This document shows, piece after piece, positions 18,401 through 26,943 of a stretch of DNA of 64,000 nucleotides. Positions within the stretch are counted from its first letter, which is position 1; every line of letters starts with the position of its first letter. The notes beneath the pieces are model-generated. The model did no database searches, was not told the DNA's origin, and saw only the letters and a list, made by a program, of their open reading frames with translations. The DNA lies in NCBI GenBank assembly GCA_013360585.1, contig JABWBH010000018.1, forward strand, positions 1-64,000. The letters are read 5' to 3'. Made by a program: the position numbers and the translations under genes. This DNA is from Phycisphaerae bacterium (GTDB taxonomy: Bacteria; Planctomycetota; Phycisphaerae; UBA1845).

Positions 18401-19098
18401 GTTCCCGGGCGCGGGAGGACTTGCGCGAGAAGGATCCGGACAATCGCCTGCTGTCGTATTACCCGCCGCGGCGGCTTCCGGCGGAGGGCGTCCGCGACCT
18501 GGCGTTGTACGTCTCAGGGCTTCTCGTCGAGAAGCTGGGCGGTCCGTCGGTCAAGCCTTATCAACCGGAAGGGCTCTGGCAGGAGATCGCGATGCCGCAA
18601 TCGAACACGCGCGAATACGTCCGCGGGGCGGGGGAGGATCTCTGGCGCCGCAGTCTGTATACGTACTGGAAGCGCGCCGCGCCTCCGCCGTCACTGCTGA
18701 CGTTGGACGCGCCGACGCGGGAGTCGTGCGTCATCCGGCGGGCTTCGACGAACACGCCGCTTCAGGCGCTGGTGACGTGGAATGACGAGCAGTTCGTCGA
18801 GGCGGCCCGCGTGCTCGCACAACGGACGCTGGCGGAGCCTGGCGACGATGAACATCGGCTGGCGCGGCTTTACCGCCGCTGCACCGGGCGTTCGCCGGAC
18901 GCGGACGAGCGAGCGTCGTTGTCGGAGGCGCTGTCGTATTTTCGCCGGCGTTACGCGGCGGACACGGATGCGGCGGCCGCCCTCGTCGAGATCGGGGAGT
19001 CGCCGACGCTAACCGGGGTTGAACCCGCGGAACTGGCGGCGTGGACGATGATCGCCAACGCGGTGCTGAATCTGCACGCGACGCTGACCCAGGGCTAG
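15430..19098 (+). CDS. Secreted cytochrome c / DUF1549 / DUF1553 protein (PSCyt1 type)
   Basis: The 1222-residue protein starts at GTG 15430 with a signal peptide (hydrophobic residues 12-27). A planctomycete PSCyt1 domain follows with one CxxCH heme site (CFKCH, 75-79). DUF1549 covers about 182-395 and ends in the family's CARCHEHKFDPIS motif (368-380). The middle, 400-880, includes a lectin- or PA14-like segment (LGSDDGLRVLLDG). DUF1553 covers about 885-1130, with NRYWEMFFGTGLVRT and the TNTPLQALVTWND block. Such proteins are abundant in planctomycetes and are usually paired with a DUF1501 sulfatase-like gene. No DUF1501 gene follows here; a sugar-binding protein does. The role is unknown; carbohydrate breakdown or electron transfer at the surface has been proposed for the family. 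Confidence 0.92.
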   Translation: MRNPLVRGCCRATLAALIACAAGVITADPAASFGVAEETDPTRPRPADRVTTSASREPDAINYDRDIRPILSDRCFKCHGPDAATRQAGLRLDERESVTEARDGRTAVLPGRAEDSELWRRIASDDPAEVMPPPDSNKRPLSPSERELIRRWIEAGAEYTPHWSFVPPQRPTVPEVENEDWCVTPVDRFILARLEAEGATPSPEADRATLIRRLFLDLTGLPPTPEEVEAFETDERPDAYERQVDHLLNEEPYRTRHAERLALPWLDAARYADTCGIHMDAGRQMWAWRDWVLTALKENAPFDRFLTEQLAGDLIPNATDAQKIASGFNRNHVTTDEGGAIAEEYLVEYAVDRAATTGAVFLGLTLGCARCHEHKFDPISQEEFFSFYAFFNSIEEPGLYSQLPDPNRAFEPFMLVPTEAQNRDRAELKDRLDKARADLNLSSPEEAALLETFLARTSEELGVAWTPARVIEAKSTGGATLTVQPDGSVLASGENPKQDDFVITLGFDEADSRVLLLEALRDPSLPTGDIGRAFNGNAVLTGVEAEAISVRDRSERKPVRFVWAWADHEQPDGDYRVVNLLNTEDDLGWAVDAHRRDENRVALLLAEEAFGFDGGTELVVRLEHRSIYDEHTLGRVRLTPGRIRDAALARLPVAVGGWYVVGPFPVDDREKAFDAAFGPETDAILDLKRNFGAGNQYWRFEPTFLDERPNVLPDGVNVSYVARRVYNPACRAFDLSLGSDDGLRVLLDGAEVFANRVERGVAPDQDRVLLHLRPGEHVLTMTIVNTGGPAGFYYRAIPNPDELSGLLVGALLPQSALDAGLRSRVAEAWKTAFSPEYRRRREQITELEKRSAELEAAIPRTMIMQELPAPRETFVLTRGQYDKPDRNRPVSRGVPAALGKMPDGAPLNRLGLAQWLTSAENPLVARVTVNRYWEMFFGTGLVRTSDDFGHQGEWPSHPELLDYLAVEFRESGWDVRRLVRLIVTSSVYRQGSRAREDLREKDPDNRLLSYYPPRRLPAEGVRDLALYVSGLLVEKLGGPSVKPYQPEGLWQEIAMPQSNTREYVRGAGEDLWRRSLYTYWKRAAPPPSLLTLDAPTRESCVIRRASTNTPLQALVTWNDEQFVEAARVLAQRTLAEPGDDEHRLARLYRRCTGRSPDADERASLSEALSYFRRRYAADTDAAAALVEIGESPTLTGVEPAELAAWTMIANAVLNLHATLTQG

Positions 19099-19140
19099 CG
19101 CCGGGCTTTGCACGGACCGCGGCGCAACAAGGAAGGTCAC

Positions 19141-20181
19141 ATGACAGACCGGAAGAACACCGGGCGGCGGGGGCTCCTCATCCTGATGTCGATCGGCGCG
19201 CTGGCGACGACCGGCGCCTCCGCGGTGCGTTCAGACGCCTCCGCCGCCGTCGGCCAGGAGGGAAAGCGCATCCGCGTCTGCCTCCTGCCGAAGAAAAAGG
19301 GCGTCCCGTATTTCACGTCCTGCGCGAAAGGCGCGGAGCAGGCTGCGAAAGAGCTGGGACACGTCGATCTGATCTACGACGGTCCGACGGACGGCTCCCC
19401 GGAGAAGGCCGCGTCGATGATCGAGCGGTGGGCGCTGCAGGGCGTCGATGTCATCGCCGTGTCACCGAACGACCCCGACGTGCTCGCCTCGGCGATGCGC
19501 AAGGCCCGGCAGAAGGGCGTCCGCGTCATCACCTGGGATGCGGACGGGCTGCCCGACACCCGGGAGTTCTTCGTGAATCAGGCGACGGCGAAGGAGATCG
19601 GCTTCGCCCTGGTGGACGCGATGGCCGCGGACCTCGGCGGCGACGCCGCATCCGGAGAACTGGCGATCGTCACCGCGACGCTCACGGCTGCGAATCAGAA
19701 TGACTGGATCCGGCACATGAAAGAGCGCCTGACGGCGTATCCGAAGCTGAAACTCGTGGCGATCAAGCCGTCGAACGAGGACCAGCGCCTCGCGTTTCAG
19801 GCGACGCGCGACCTGATGAACGCGCACCCGGACCTGCGCGGCGTGTTCGGCATCAGCTCCGTCTCGTTCCCCGGCGCCGCCGAGGCCGTCAAGCAGTCGG
19901 GCAAGTCGGGCAAGGTGCTCGTGACGGGGCTGTCGACGCCGAACGACATGCGGGCGCACGTGCACGACGGGACCGTCCGGACCGTCGTGCTCTGGAACAC
20001 GCTCGACCTGGGTTATCTGACGGTGTACGCGGCGGAGGCGCTGGCGACCGGGAAACTCAAACCGGGCGCAACGACGCTGAGCGCGGGTCGGCTCGGTGAT
20101 CGCTCGATCGCCGGTGATCACATTCTCCTGGGGGAGATTCTCCGGTTCACAAAGGATAATATCGACGCGTTCGACTTCTGA
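19141..20181 (+). CDS. Periplasmic sugar-type substrate-binding protein (ABC, RhaS/RbsB-like)
   Basis: From ATG 19141, with AAGGAAGG just upstream, the protein has 346 residues. Residues 1-35 form a signal peptide with an RR pair (TGRRGLLIL). The rest has the type 1 periplasmic-binding fold: repeated lobes with VDVIAVSPNDPDVL, VRVITWDADGLPDTR, and GVFGISSVSFPGAAEA. It should bind a sugar or autoinducer-like ligand outside the inner membrane. No ABC permease or ATPase gene follows, and the next feature is a tRNA, so it is an orphan receptor here. It starts 42 bp after the DUF1553 gene and could be in one transcript with it. Confidence 0.85.
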   Translation: MTDRKNTGRRGLLILMSIGALATTGASAVRSDASAAVGQEGKRIRVCLLPKKKGVPYFTSCAKGAEQAAKELGHVDLIYDGPTDGSPEKAASMIERWALQGVDVIAVSPNDPDVLASAMRKARQKGVRVITWDADGLPDTREFFVNQATAKEIGFALVDAMAADLGGDAASGELAIVTATLTAANQNDWIRHMKERLTAYPKLKLVAIKPSNEDQRLAFQATRDLMNAHPDLRGVFGISSVSFPGAAEAVKQSGKSGKVLVTGLSTPNDMRAHVHDGTVRTVVLWNTLDLGYLTVYAAEALATGKLKPGATTLSAGRLGDRSIAGDHILLGEILRFTKDNIDAFDF

Positions 20182-20389
20182 CGTCGCCCGCCGGATGCAG
20201 CGTCACCGCCGCACCGGAACCGAGTTCGGACCGCGGCGGACGTCTCCACCCCCGGGTGCGGGCCGCCTGCGGACGCGCGCGGCTCTGAAAACCACGCGCC
20301 GGTGGTACGTACGATCGCTGACGCCGCCCCCGCCTGAGGATCGGTTGACCCTGCTTGATCAGGTGAATATGCTGCTTCTGAACATCGCA

Positions 20390-20464
20390 GGCGGCGTAGC
20401 TCAGCTGGTTTAGAGCGGCGGATTCATAACCCGCAGGTCTCCGGTTCAAGTCCGGACGCCGCTA
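20390..20464 (+). tRNA. tRNA-Met (anticodon CAT)
   Basis: The 75-base cloverleaf folds with acceptor GGCGGCG (20390-20396) against CGCCGCT (20457-20463), with one G-U closing pair and discriminator A464. The D stem is GCTC/GAGC and the T arm is TCCGG-TTCAAGT-CCGGA. The anticodon loop TTCATAA carries CAT. The last anticodon-stem pair is an A-C mismatch. CCA is not encoded. The D loop and general shape suit elongator Met; an Ile tRNA with lysidine at C34 cannot be fully excluded. An initiator tRNA is unlikely because the anticodon stem lacks the three G-C pairs. Confidence 0.93.
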
Positions 20465-20966
20465 GTTTCGGAAATCACGCCTGAAATGCCGCTCGCGTCA
20501 ACCTGCCGAATGAGCGGTGCGGCGGGAGCTTGTGCGCCTTCCACGCCCGCTCGACCATCGATTTGTCGAGGCCAAGATGGACGACCCGCGCCCGTGTGCT
20601 GCAATGCAAGGCGTGCCGGGGGCGTTAGCAGGGTGGCTTCGACAATCGTTCGCGCCCAGCGACGGGGTTTCGTCAAGCTTGACACGGGCGGGCAATTCCA
20701 GTGGACGCACGTTCCGGCCGGATGATGACGACCGGGTGGAGGTTCCGCTGGGGGACAACCTGCGGGAGGCCGCCTTGCAAGCCGTCGTAGCCGCGAGGCT
20801 CAAGGAGGCGGAAGACCGTGGAGCGGGCCCGGGGCGCTGGTGGCGGTGCTTGCGCTTCTCTGGCGGGGCGGCGCGGAGTAAAGTTGACGCAACGGGCCGG
20901 GTCATCCCGGCGGACGGATCGACGTTACGCCGAGGTCAGCCTTGCGCGCTTCAGGAGTTCGGAGGC
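20465..20966 (+). other. Gene-free stretch between tRNA-Met and the peptidase fusion
   Basis: The 502 bp hold no recognised gene. A plus-strand frame in line with the peptidase is open from 20517, adding 150 residues, some of which look protein-like (Asp-rich then an Ala/Leu helix near 20720-20820), but it has no ribosome site and precedes a clear signal peptide. It could be a remnant of a lost gene. No convincing promoter or attachment-site duplication of the tRNA 3' end was seen. Confidence 0.5.
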
Positions 20967-23900
20967 ATGTTGAACGTGTATCTTTGGGTCGTGGGGCTGA
21001 CGGGGTTTTCGGCGGGGGTCGGCAGCGCGGAAGAACCGCTCCTGACGGTGGCGGAGAAGTCGGGTTTTCAGGCGACCGCCCGGTACGACGAGGTGGTGGA
21101 TCTCTGCCGTCGGATCGACGCCTCATCGCCGCATGCGGCGATGATCGAGATGGGGCGGACGGTCGAAGGACGGTCGATCCCGGTGCTGGTGCTGGCGAAC
21201 CCGCCGGTCACGACGCCCGAGGAAGCGCGGCGCGGCGGAAAACTGGTCGTGCTGGCGTTCGGGAACATTCATGCCGGCGAAGTCTGCGGCAAGGAGGCGT
21301 TGCCGATGCTGGCGCGGGAGATTCTGTCCTCGCCGAACCCGGCGCTGCTGGAGCGCCTGGTGATTCTTTTTGCGCCGATCTTCAACTGCGATGGGAACGA
21401 GCGGGTTTCGAAGGATAACCGTCCGGGTCAGAACGGCCCCGCGGAGGGGATGGGCGTCCGGCACAACGCTCAGGATCTCGATCTCAATCGGGACTTCGTC
21501 AAGCTGGAAAGCCCGGAGGTTCAGGCGCTGGTGCGGTTCATGACGGCGTGGGATCCGGCGGTCGTCATCGACACACACACGACGGACGGCACGCCGCATC
21601 AATACACAATGACCTACGAAGGGCCTCGCCACGCGGCCGGCGATCCGCGCGTAATTGCGTACGTCCGGGAGCGGATGCTTCCGGACGTGACGCGGCGTCT
21701 TGAGGCGACATCAGGCTACCGCTCGTTTTTTTACGGCAATCTGCACGACGGAGGGGCGACGTGGAGCACCGACTACGCGGACACGCCGCGCTTCAGCACG
21801 AACTACATCGGGCTTCGGAATCGCCTTGCGGTGCTGGCGGAGGCGTACGCTTACGCCTCGTTCAAGGACCGGGTTCTCTGCACCCGGGATTTCGTGAAAC
21901 TGATTCTTGAACATGCGGCGTCGGACGCGACGAAGATCCGGGAGTTGCTGTCCGAGGTAGACCGCGAGACCGTCGCGCGAGGCCGTGAACCTCGGCCGGA
22001 GGACCGCGTGGCGGTGCGCACGCGGGAAGAAGAGTACGACGGACCGGTGCGCATCGCCGGTTACGTCGAGATGGACGAGCCGGGTCGCTCGGGACCGACG
22101 GAAACAAAGCGGGATTACGAAGCCCGGCACGTTGGACGGTCCGTTCCGACGGAGTCGGTCGCCCGGGCCTTCGCCTACGCCTTTCCCGCATCGCTGGCGA
22201 ACGTGAAGGAGAAGCTCCAGCAACACGGGATCGCCGTGGAGGAACTGCGCGAAGACCGGGAGATGTCGGTTGAGGTCTACCGCGTCGAGGACGTGCGCCG
22301 GGCGGACCGGCCGTTCATGAAGCATGTCACGGTCAACGAGGTCTCCGTGACAGTCCGGGAGGAAAAGCGCCGCCTTCCTGCGGGGACGATCCTCGTCCGC
22401 ACGGCCCAGCCGCTGGGGACGCTGGCGTCGTATCTGCTGGAGCCGCAGTCGGCCGACGGGCTGGTGACGTGGAACTTTCTTGATGATGACCTGATCGTCG
22501 GGCGGGATTTCCCGGTCCTGCGGCTGACGTCGCCGGTGGTTGTTGAGTCCGGGCCGGCGGCTGGGTTGCCTCAGGATCGCGGTGGTCCGCGTGAGGTGAC
22601 GTTCGCGGATGTGCTTGCGGGTCGGGAGCCGCAGCTTCGGGGGTCTGCGGCGGCGCCGCAGGGCTGGCTGGAGGACGGGGAACATTACCTTCAGGTGCGG
22701 GAGAACCGTCTGCACAAGGTCAACGCGGCGTCGGGCGAGTCTACGCCTTTTCACGATCCGCAGAAGATGGCCGCGGGGCTGATGAAGATCGAGGGGTTCA
22801 CGGAGGACAAGGCGAAGAACCTCGCGGAGGCGACCCGGTTCACGATGGACGCCGCGCGGCGGGGGGCGTTGTGGAACCGCGACGGCGACCTGTATTACGC
22901 GACGTTCGACGGCGAGTTCGCCGCCCGGCTGACGAAGACGCCGGACCGCCGCGAGGAACTGGCCGACTTCAGCCCTGACGGGCGGCAGGTGAGCTTCGTG
23001 TCGGGACAGAACCTTTTTGTCGTGGACGTGGCGACGCAGACGGAACGTCAGCTTACCACCGATGGCGGCGGACTGATCTACAACGGCAAAGCGGACTGGG
23101 TGTACTACGAGGAGCTTTTCAACCGCAGCGAGCGGGCGTACTGGTGGAGCAAGGACTCCGCCGCGATCTGCTTCCTGCGGCTGGATGACGGACCGGTCAA
23201 CACCTTCACGCTCGTCGATCATGAACCGGTGCGCCAGCGGATCGAGGAGACCCGCTATCCGAAGGCGGGGGATCCGAACCCGCTCGTGCAGTTCGGCGTC
23301 GTCGCGGTGGACGGAAAGACGGCGCCGGTGTTCGCCGAGCTGCGCACGTACGACCCGGTGCAGATCATCATCAGCGGCGCGGGGTTCTTTCCCGGCGCCG
23401 GCGCGCCGGCGTATTTCTACGTTCAGAACCGGGAGCAGACGTGGCTGGATTTTTGCATGCTGCCGCGCACCGGCGGCGAGCCGAAGGTTCTCTTCCGCGA
23501 TCAGACGCAGGCGTGGATTGAAAGTCCGGGCGAGCCGAAGTTCCTCGCGGACGGATCGTTCCTGCTCTCCAGCGAGCGCACCGGCTGGAAGCACTGGTAT
23601 CTTTATTCGGCGGACGGAACCCTGAAACATCCCGTTACGACCGGGGAGTGGGAGGCGCGCGGGCTGGAGTGCGTGGACGAGGCCGGAGGTTGGATCTACG
23701 TCACGGGAACGCGCGACAGCCACATTGCGGAGAACCTCTACCGGGCGCGCCTGGACGGGTCGGCGATCGAGCGTCTGACGCAGGCGAGCGGGCATCACAA
23801 CGTCAGCGTCAGCCCGAAGGGCAATCTTTACGTGGACACCTGGAGCAGTCACGCCGCGCCGCCGCAGGTGGGTCTGTACCGGACGGACGGCACGCTGGTC

Positions 23901-24770
23901 CGGATGCTGGACACGAACCCGGTGCGCGAGCTTGAGGAGGTCCGTCGCAGCCCCGTCGAGTTATTTCAGATCACGATGTCGGACGGCTTCAAGATCGAAG
24001 CGGCGATGATCAAGCCGACGAACTTCGACCCGACGAAGAAGTATCCGGTCTGGTTTCAGACCTACGCCGGTCCGCATGCGCCGACGATCCGCGATGCGTG
24101 GGGAAACGGATACACGCATGAGCAAAGTCAGGCGAACGAGGGTTTCATCATCTTCAAGGCCGACCCGCGCAGCGCGAGCGGGAAGGGCGCGGTCTCCGCC
24201 TGGACGGCGTACAAACGCCTCGGCGTTCCGGAGATGCGCGACATCGAGGAGGTGATCACCTGGGTGCGGTCGCAACCTTATGTCGATCCGGACCGGATCG
24301 GGATGAGCGGATACAGCTACGGCGGGTTCATGACGGCGTACTGTCTGACGCACAGCAAGCTTTTCCGGTGCGGGATCGCCGGGGGACCGGTGACAGACTG
24401 GGGCTTGTACGACACGATCTACACCGAGCGGTACATGAACACGCCGCAGAACAACCCGAGCGGATATGCGGAAACCTCGGTGATTGCGGCGGCGGCGAAC
24501 CTGCACGGGCGTCTGCTGCTTATTCACGGGACGCTCGACGACAATGTGCATATGCAGAATACGATCAAGCTCGCTGACGCCCTGATCAAGGCGAACAAGG
24601 ACTTTGAGATCATGCTCTACCCGGGGTTCCGCCACGGAATCTGGGGGGAGCACTACAACCGTCTCACGATGGACTTCATGAAGCGGAACCTGCTCGCCCC
24701 GGAACCTGCGCCGATTGTTTCCCCCGCGTCGGGATCGGGGGAGGCGGCGGTCGGCGCGGGAACGCCGTGA
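20967..24770 (+). CDS. Fusion of an M14 zinc carboxypeptidase and an S9 (DPP-IV-like) serine peptidase
   Basis: The 1267-residue protein starts at ATG 20967 (GGAG sites just upstream) with a signal peptide ending near residue 21. Residues 30-320 are an M14 peptidase: HxxE at H102/E105, a third zinc ligand in DTHTTDG (H204), LNRD at 173-176 and the catalytic Glu probably E292. After a linker, residues about 620-1010 resemble the DPP-IV β-propeller. Residues about 1010-1245 are the S9 hydrolase, with nucleophile S1117 in GYSYGG, D1191 in GTLDDNV and H1223 in FRHGIWG. Both active sites look intact. A protein that joins a metallo- and a serine exopeptidase is unusual. It should degrade peptides outside the cytoplasm from either end. 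It stands alone between tRNA-Met and a kinase gene. Confidence 0.92.
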   Translation: MLNVYLWVVGLTGFSAGVGSAEEPLLTVAEKSGFQATARYDEVVDLCRRIDASSPHAAMIEMGRTVEGRSIPVLVLANPPVTTPEEARRGGKLVVLAFGNIHAGEVCGKEALPMLAREILSSPNPALLERLVILFAPIFNCDGNERVSKDNRPGQNGPAEGMGVRHNAQDLDLNRDFVKLESPEVQALVRFMTAWDPAVVIDTHTTDGTPHQYTMTYEGPRHAAGDPRVIAYVRERMLPDVTRRLEATSGYRSFFYGNLHDGGATWSTDYADTPRFSTNYIGLRNRLAVLAEAYAYASFKDRVLCTRDFVKLILEHAASDATKIRELLSEVDRETVARGREPRPEDRVAVRTREEEYDGPVRIAGYVEMDEPGRSGPTETKRDYEARHVGRSVPTESVARAFAYAFPASLANVKEKLQQHGIAVEELREDREMSVEVYRVEDVRRADRPFMKHVTVNEVSVTVREEKRRLPAGTILVRTAQPLGTLASYLLEPQSADGLVTWNFLDDDLIVGRDFPVLRLTSPVVVESGPAAGLPQDRGGPREVTFADVLAGREPQLRGSAAAPQGWLEDGEHYLQVRENRLHKVNAASGESTPFHDPQKMAAGLMKIEGFTEDKAKNLAEATRFTMDAARRGALWNRDGDLYYATFDGEFAARLTKTPDRREELADFSPDGRQVSFVSGQNLFVVDVATQTERQLTTDGGGLIYNGKADWVYYEELFNRSERAYWWSKDSAAICFLRLDDGPVNTFTLVDHEPVRQRIEETRYPKAGDPNPLVQFGVVAVDGKTAPVFAELRTYDPVQIIISGAGFFPGAGAPAYFYVQNREQTWLDFCMLPRTGGEPKVLFRDQTQAWIESPGEPKFLADGSFLLSSERTGWKHWYLYSADGTLKHPVTTGEWEARGLECVDEAGGWIYVTGTRDSHIAENLYRARLDGSAIERLTQASGHHNVSVSPKGNLYVDTWSSHAAPPQVGLYRTDGTLVRMLDTNPVRELEEVRRSPVELFQITMSDGFKIEAAMIKPTNFDPTKKYPVWFQTYAGPHAPTIRDAWGNGYTHEQSQANEGFIIFKADPRSASGKGAVSAWTAYKRLGVPEMRDIEEVITWVRSQPYVDPDRIGMSGYSYGGFMTAYCLTHSKLFRCGIAGGPVTDWGLYDTIYTERYMNTPQNNPSGYAETSVIAAAANLHGRLLLIHGTLDDNVHMQNTIKLADALIKANKDFEIMLYPGFRHGIWGEHYNRLTMDFMKRNLLAPEPAPIVSPASGSGEAAVGAGTP

Positions 24771-24797
24771 TGAGCGGATCGCGTTGACGGTGAGAAG

Positions 24798-25919
24798 ATG
24801 TCGTTAACGGAGCGGACCAGCGTAACGACGGCGGGCGCGCCGGGATCCGGCGAGACGGGCGCTGCTCGGCTGCCGGAAGCGGTGGTTGCCGGGGCGGGCG
24901 TAGCACTGATCGCAGCGGACCGCGAGGGGGTCGTGCGACTCTGGAACCCGGCGGCGGCGCGGATGTTCGGCGCGGAGGCGTCGGCGATCCTCGGGACGCC
25001 CGTCGAGAGCATCCTCCCTCGCGCCGTCCGCGAGGCCGCAGCGGAGGGGCTGCGCCGGGCGCTGGCCGAGGGGGCGGCGATGGAGTTTGAGTTCCGCTAC
25101 CCGGATGAGCGAGGCCGCTTTCGGGAACTTGCGGTGAACGTGTCCGCACTGACCGGGGGCGGGGGCGAGACGATCGGCGTGCTGCTTTCCGCGCGGGACA
25201 TCACGCGCCGTTTCGAGGCTGAGCAGCGCCTCGGCGAAGCGCGGAAGATGTCGGCGCTGGGCGACCTTGCCGGGGCGGTGGCGCATCACCTCAACAACAT
25301 CCTCGGGGGCATCACGACAACCGTGGATTTCGCCCTCGACACCCGCGAGGCGGAGTCCTACCGGATCGCGCTGGAAAGAACCGCGGAGCAGACGGCGCGT
25401 GCAGCGCGTCTGATGCGGGGTCTGCTGTCCTTTGCCGAGGGCGATCCGCAACGCGGTGGAAAAGCGAGGATCCGCGACGTTCTGGACCAGGTGATTGAGG
25501 CGTCACAGCGGTCCGCCGCGTCGGCCGGTGTGTCTCTTGAGGTGTTGTGCGGTCCGCTTCCGGAGTGGACGGTTCCGCAGGGCGCCGTGACCACGGTGCT
25601 GCTGGAGATCGTCAAGAATGCGATCGAAGCCAGCGCCGCCGGCGGGCGCGTCGAGATCCGGGCGCAAGGGGAAGATGGAGGCGTGCGCATCGACATTCAG
25701 GATACGGGGCGCGGCCTGCCCGCGAACGCCCTCGGACGGATCTTCGAGCCTTTTTTTCGCGTTGATGAGGCGACGGACGGTCCGTCCGCCGAGCACGCCG
25801 GGCTGGGTCTTTCCGTCGCATACGGCATCGTGCGGGCCTTGGGCGGCTCGATCGACGTCGCCTCGGATGAGAATAAAGGGTCGTGTTTCACGGTCCGTCT
25901 GCCCCCGATGCCGACGTAG
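24798..25919 (+). CDS. Cytoplasmic PAS-domain sensor histidine kinase
   Basis: This 373-residue kinase has no membrane segment. A PAS domain covers about 25-140 (ends SARDITRRFEAEQRL). The H box is VAHHLNN with phospho-acceptor H163. The ATPase domain carries the N box EIVKNAIEAS, the G1 box DTGRGLPA and the G2 block GLGLSVAYGIV. The PAS cofactor or ligand is not evident. No response regulator lies beside it, so it is an orphan; its target may be elsewhere. ATG 24798 follows 27 bp after the peptidase stop with GGTGAG upstream, so co-transcription is possible. Confidence 0.9.
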   Translation: MSLTERTSVTTAGAPGSGETGAARLPEAVVAGAGVALIAADREGVVRLWNPAAARMFGAEASAILGTPVESILPRAVREAAAEGLRRALAEGAAMEFEFRYPDERGRFRELAVNVSALTGGGGETIGVLLSARDITRRFEAEQRLGEARKMSALGDLAGAVAHHLNNILGGITTTVDFALDTREAESYRIALERTAEQTARAARLMRGLLSFAEGDPQRGGKARIRDVLDQVIEASQRSAASAGVSLEVLCGPLPEWTVPQGAVTTVLLEIVKNAIEASAAGGRVEIRAQGEDGGVRIDIQDTGRGLPANALGRIFEPFFRVDEATDGPSAEHAGLGLSVAYGIVRALGGSIDVASDENKGSCFTVRLPPMPT

Positions 25920-26020
25920 ACGCGGTTTCAGCATGACCGGGACAGGGTGGAACAAGAACGCTTCCTCACCCTTGACCTCACTTCACGACTTAAAGGGCGG
26001 GGCGATGCGGCTCGGTCTTG

Positions 26021-26040
26021 CGACGGCGTTCACGCCGTCG
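26021..26040. terminator. 8-bp hairpin between convergent genes
   Basis: CGACGGCG (26021-26028) and CGCCGTCG (26033-26040) form a perfect stem with a TTCA tetraloop, midway between the convergent histidine kinase and diheme protein genes. No T-tract follows on either strand. A bidirectional terminator is likely from position alone. Confidence 0.45.
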
Positions 26041-26050
26041 GTCGCCAGCC

Positions 26051-26845
26051 TTATTCTTTGTGCGCTTTGCCGAAGCCGGTCTCGCCGCGGCGGATGGATT
26101 GCAGCAGCGCCTGAAGCGCCTTGAGTTCGTCGGGCGTCGGAGCGTCGGCGGGGTCGGTCGGGTTATGAAGCGTGGCGATCTCGTCCCAGTTGCGGATCTT
26201 GTCGCGGTCCGGATCCTGATTCGCAATGCGCTTGAACCGAGTCAGGAAGTCTGACGGCTCGCGCGTCGGAGCCGGAGCGCGAGATCCGGGGCGCGTGTTC
26301 GCGGGGGGCGTGTCCAGCTTCGCGATCGACTCGCCCAGGGGATTGTGCGGCGCCTTCTCTTCCGGTCCGGTTGTGTCCACGCTGACGTGGCACAGGCGGC
26401 AGTCCACGATCGTCTCGACGCGCTTCCGCAGCGACGACGTCGCCGCACCGTCGCCTTCGGCGTTAACCGGAGGGACGCTTTTCGGATCGGACGGATCCGT
26501 CCCGCAGAGGATCTCGACCCAGTTCAGCGCGCCGTCGCCGTCGATGTCGACGCGATCGTCCTCCGCGCCGGGCTCCATCCTGGCCAGGGTCGGCGACACC
26601 CGCCGCTCCTGCCGCCGGACGCGCTCCTGCAAGGAAGAGGTCGTCCCCATCGCGTTCAGGCGCTTTCCGTAAAGCGTCAGCTCTTTGCCTTTTTCATCAA
26701 CGTGACAGTCGCCGCACTTCAGGTAATGCAAAAGCAGCTCGAACTTGACTTTCTCGAGATGCTCTTCCTTTCCCACGGCGATCGTGCAAGCGAGCAGCAG
26801 CGCCCCCAGGGCGACGGCCGTCCGTCTTCGACAAGACCGAGTCAA
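26051..26845 (-). CDS. Secreted diheme protein with calcium-type repeats
   Basis: From TTG 26845, which has GGGAG six bases upstream, the protein has 264 residues; the longer frame to 26941 adds Arg-rich sequence without a start signal. A signal peptide covers 1-25. Two CxxCH heme sites (CGDCH 44-48 and CRLCH 149-153) suggest a c-type diheme cytochrome in the periplasm. Between and after them are thrombospondin type 3-like Asp-rich loops (DIDGDGALNWVE near 100-111; DPDRDKIRNWDE near 211-222) that could bind calcium. The family is unnamed. It heads the two-gene minus-strand pair with the low-complexity protein upstream. Confidence 0.8.
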   Translation of the reverse strand: MTRSCRRRTAVALGALLLACTIAVGKEEHLEKVKFELLLHYLKCGDCHVDEKGKELTLYGKRLNAMGTTSSLQERVRRQERRVSPTLARMEPGAEDDRVDIDGDGALNWVEILCGTDPSDPKSVPPVNAEGDGAATSSLRKRVETIVDCRLCHVSVDTTGPEEKAPHNPLGESIAKLDTPPANTRPGSRAPAPTREPSDFLTRFKRIANQDPDRDKIRNWDEIATLHNPTDPADAPTPDELKALQALLQSIRRGETGFGKAHKE

Positions 26846-26943
26846 AACACTCCCACGGTACGAGGTTTCTCGAACCGCGTGTGAGGCCGGGAAACGACGA
26901 CGCGAGCGCATTGAAGATCCTGCTTGTGAGTGAATTCGCACGG

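Noticed and set aside
20390-20464. Integration site at tRNA-Met
   Set aside because: No repeat of the tRNA 3' end and no integrase gene was found in the window.
20517-20966. 150-residue N-terminal extension of the peptidase fusion
   Set aside because: A signal peptide and ribosome site lie at 20967; the extension has no start signal.
21711-23852. 713-residue antisense frame opposite the M14-S9 gene
   Set aside because: Arg/Pro/Val-rich shadow frame without motif.
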